Assembly (NCBI GenBank): GCA_023251415.1
Contig: JAHEYX010000147.1
Location: 1-5,856 of the forward strand
DNA from: Chitinophagales bacterium
GTDB taxonomy: Bacteria > Bacteroidota > Bacteroidia > Chitinophagales > CAIODY01
Direction: 5' to 3'
Length of the DNA: 5,856 nt
Part shown: one piece after another, positions 5,599 to 5,856 of the stretch
How the letters are laid out: the number at the start of each line of letters is the position of its first letter
Numbering within the stretch: position 1 is the stretch's first letter
Made by a program: the position numbers and the translations under genes
The notes under the pieces: model-generated
What the model was told of the DNA's origin: nothing
What the model saw: the letters and a program-made list of their open reading frames with translations, nothing else
Databases searched by the model: none

Positions 5599-5856
5599 AT
5601 GAAATTAAAATTAACTTTACTTATGGCCTTTGCTTTATTGGCCATAACCCACCTTCAAGCCCAAACGGTATTTTGGCAAGATGATTTTGAAAATGCTTCT
5701 TCTACTGATTTAGGAGGAGGTACACGTACCCCTGAAAATAACGTTGGTACCGGTGGTCCGCCTAATATAAGTTATTTTAGAAGAGCTACTAATGCAGATA
5801 TCAGTTTAATTAACAGCAGTTATTCTTTATTTTCGAACTCGTTTTTTTGGGCCGGT
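5599..5856 (+). CDS. Exported protein of unknown function, N-terminal part (cut by window end)
   Basis: The ATG at 5599 opens a frame that runs without a stop to the window edge (86 codons). It begins with a classical signal peptide: MKLK, a hydrophobic core LTLLMAFALLAI (5-16), then HLQAQ with likely cleavage around residues 21-22, the A-x-A-Q style end common in Bacteroidota. The mature part starts TVFWQDDFENASSTDLGGGT and is rich in Gly, Ser, Asn and aromatic residues. W-Q-D-D-F-E right after the signal peptide is an opening I associate with large secreted or surface proteins of this phylum, often with a C-terminal type IX secretion sorting domain; that end is outside the window, so this is inference. 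It is preferred over an overlapping frame at 5421-5684, which lacks signal-peptide or family features. No ribosome binding site or clear promoter box is visible upstream. Confidence 0.8.
   Translation, partial: MKLKLTLLMAFALLAITHLQAQTVFWQDDFENASSTDLGGGTRTPENNVGTGGPPNISYFRRATNADISLINSSYSLFSNSFFWAG

Noticed and set aside
5421..5684. 87-codon + strand frame between the DUF4199 gene and the window end
   Set aside because: Its translation is not recognisable and it overlaps the start of the signal-peptide gene at 5599, which is much better supported.

Overview
The window reads as chromosomal DNA of a member of the Bacteroidota, probably an environmental lineage near Chitinophagales or Sphingobacteriales (the order is a guess). 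Reasons: AT-rich DNA; starts mostly without Shine-Dalgarno sequences; promoter-like boxes of the TAnnTTTG type close to starts; a MutS with the wording usual in this phylum (KETPLMKQY at the start, GPNMAGKSALLRQTAL at Walker A); and a LuxR-type gene next to a DUF4199 gene, a pairing I associate with this phylum. All genes that I accept are on the + strand.

Layout. 2-313: C-terminal end of an amidohydrolase, cut by the window edge. 429-3020: complete mutS, the mismatch-recognition ATPase, with a TAnnTTTG box so close to its ATG that the mRNA could be almost leaderless. 3021-3181: intergenic stretch that begins with a 7-bp tandem repeat touching the mutS stop codon, then a small GC-rich hairpin, then a strong Shine-Dalgarno sequence. 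3182-4048: a REP-associated tyrosine transposase (RAYT, Y1/HUH family) with a large insertion. A terminator-like hairpin follows at 4076-4118. 4209-4742: a small membrane-anchored LuxR-type regulator. 4846-5373: a four-helix DUF4199 membrane protein with its own promoter-like box. 5599 to the end: start of an exported protein, cut by the window edge. The gaps at 314-428, 4049-4208, 4743-4845 and 5374-5598 hold no further gene that I can support.

The most interesting structure is inside the transposase gene. Between the HUH motif (HFH, residues 85-87) and the predicted catalytic Tyr273 lies an in-frame insertion of about 130 residues. It is bracketed by two REP-like hairpins in inverted orientation (3495-3521 and 3817-3838). 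They match at 20 of 23 positions, have equal 8-bp stems and 6-nt loops, and differ in the stem by one compensatory base-pair change. Between them is an Asn-rich segment that resolves into a degenerate 36-bp (12-residue) tandem repeat of about seven units. So a transposase of a family known to act on REP hairpins appears to carry such hairpins, and a minisatellite, in its own coding sequence.

How the genes work together: mutS is a housekeeping repair gene, and the RAYT looks like a later arrival beside it, not a functional partner. The LuxR-like and DUF4199 genes may form a small envelope-associated regulatory pair, but their target is unknown.
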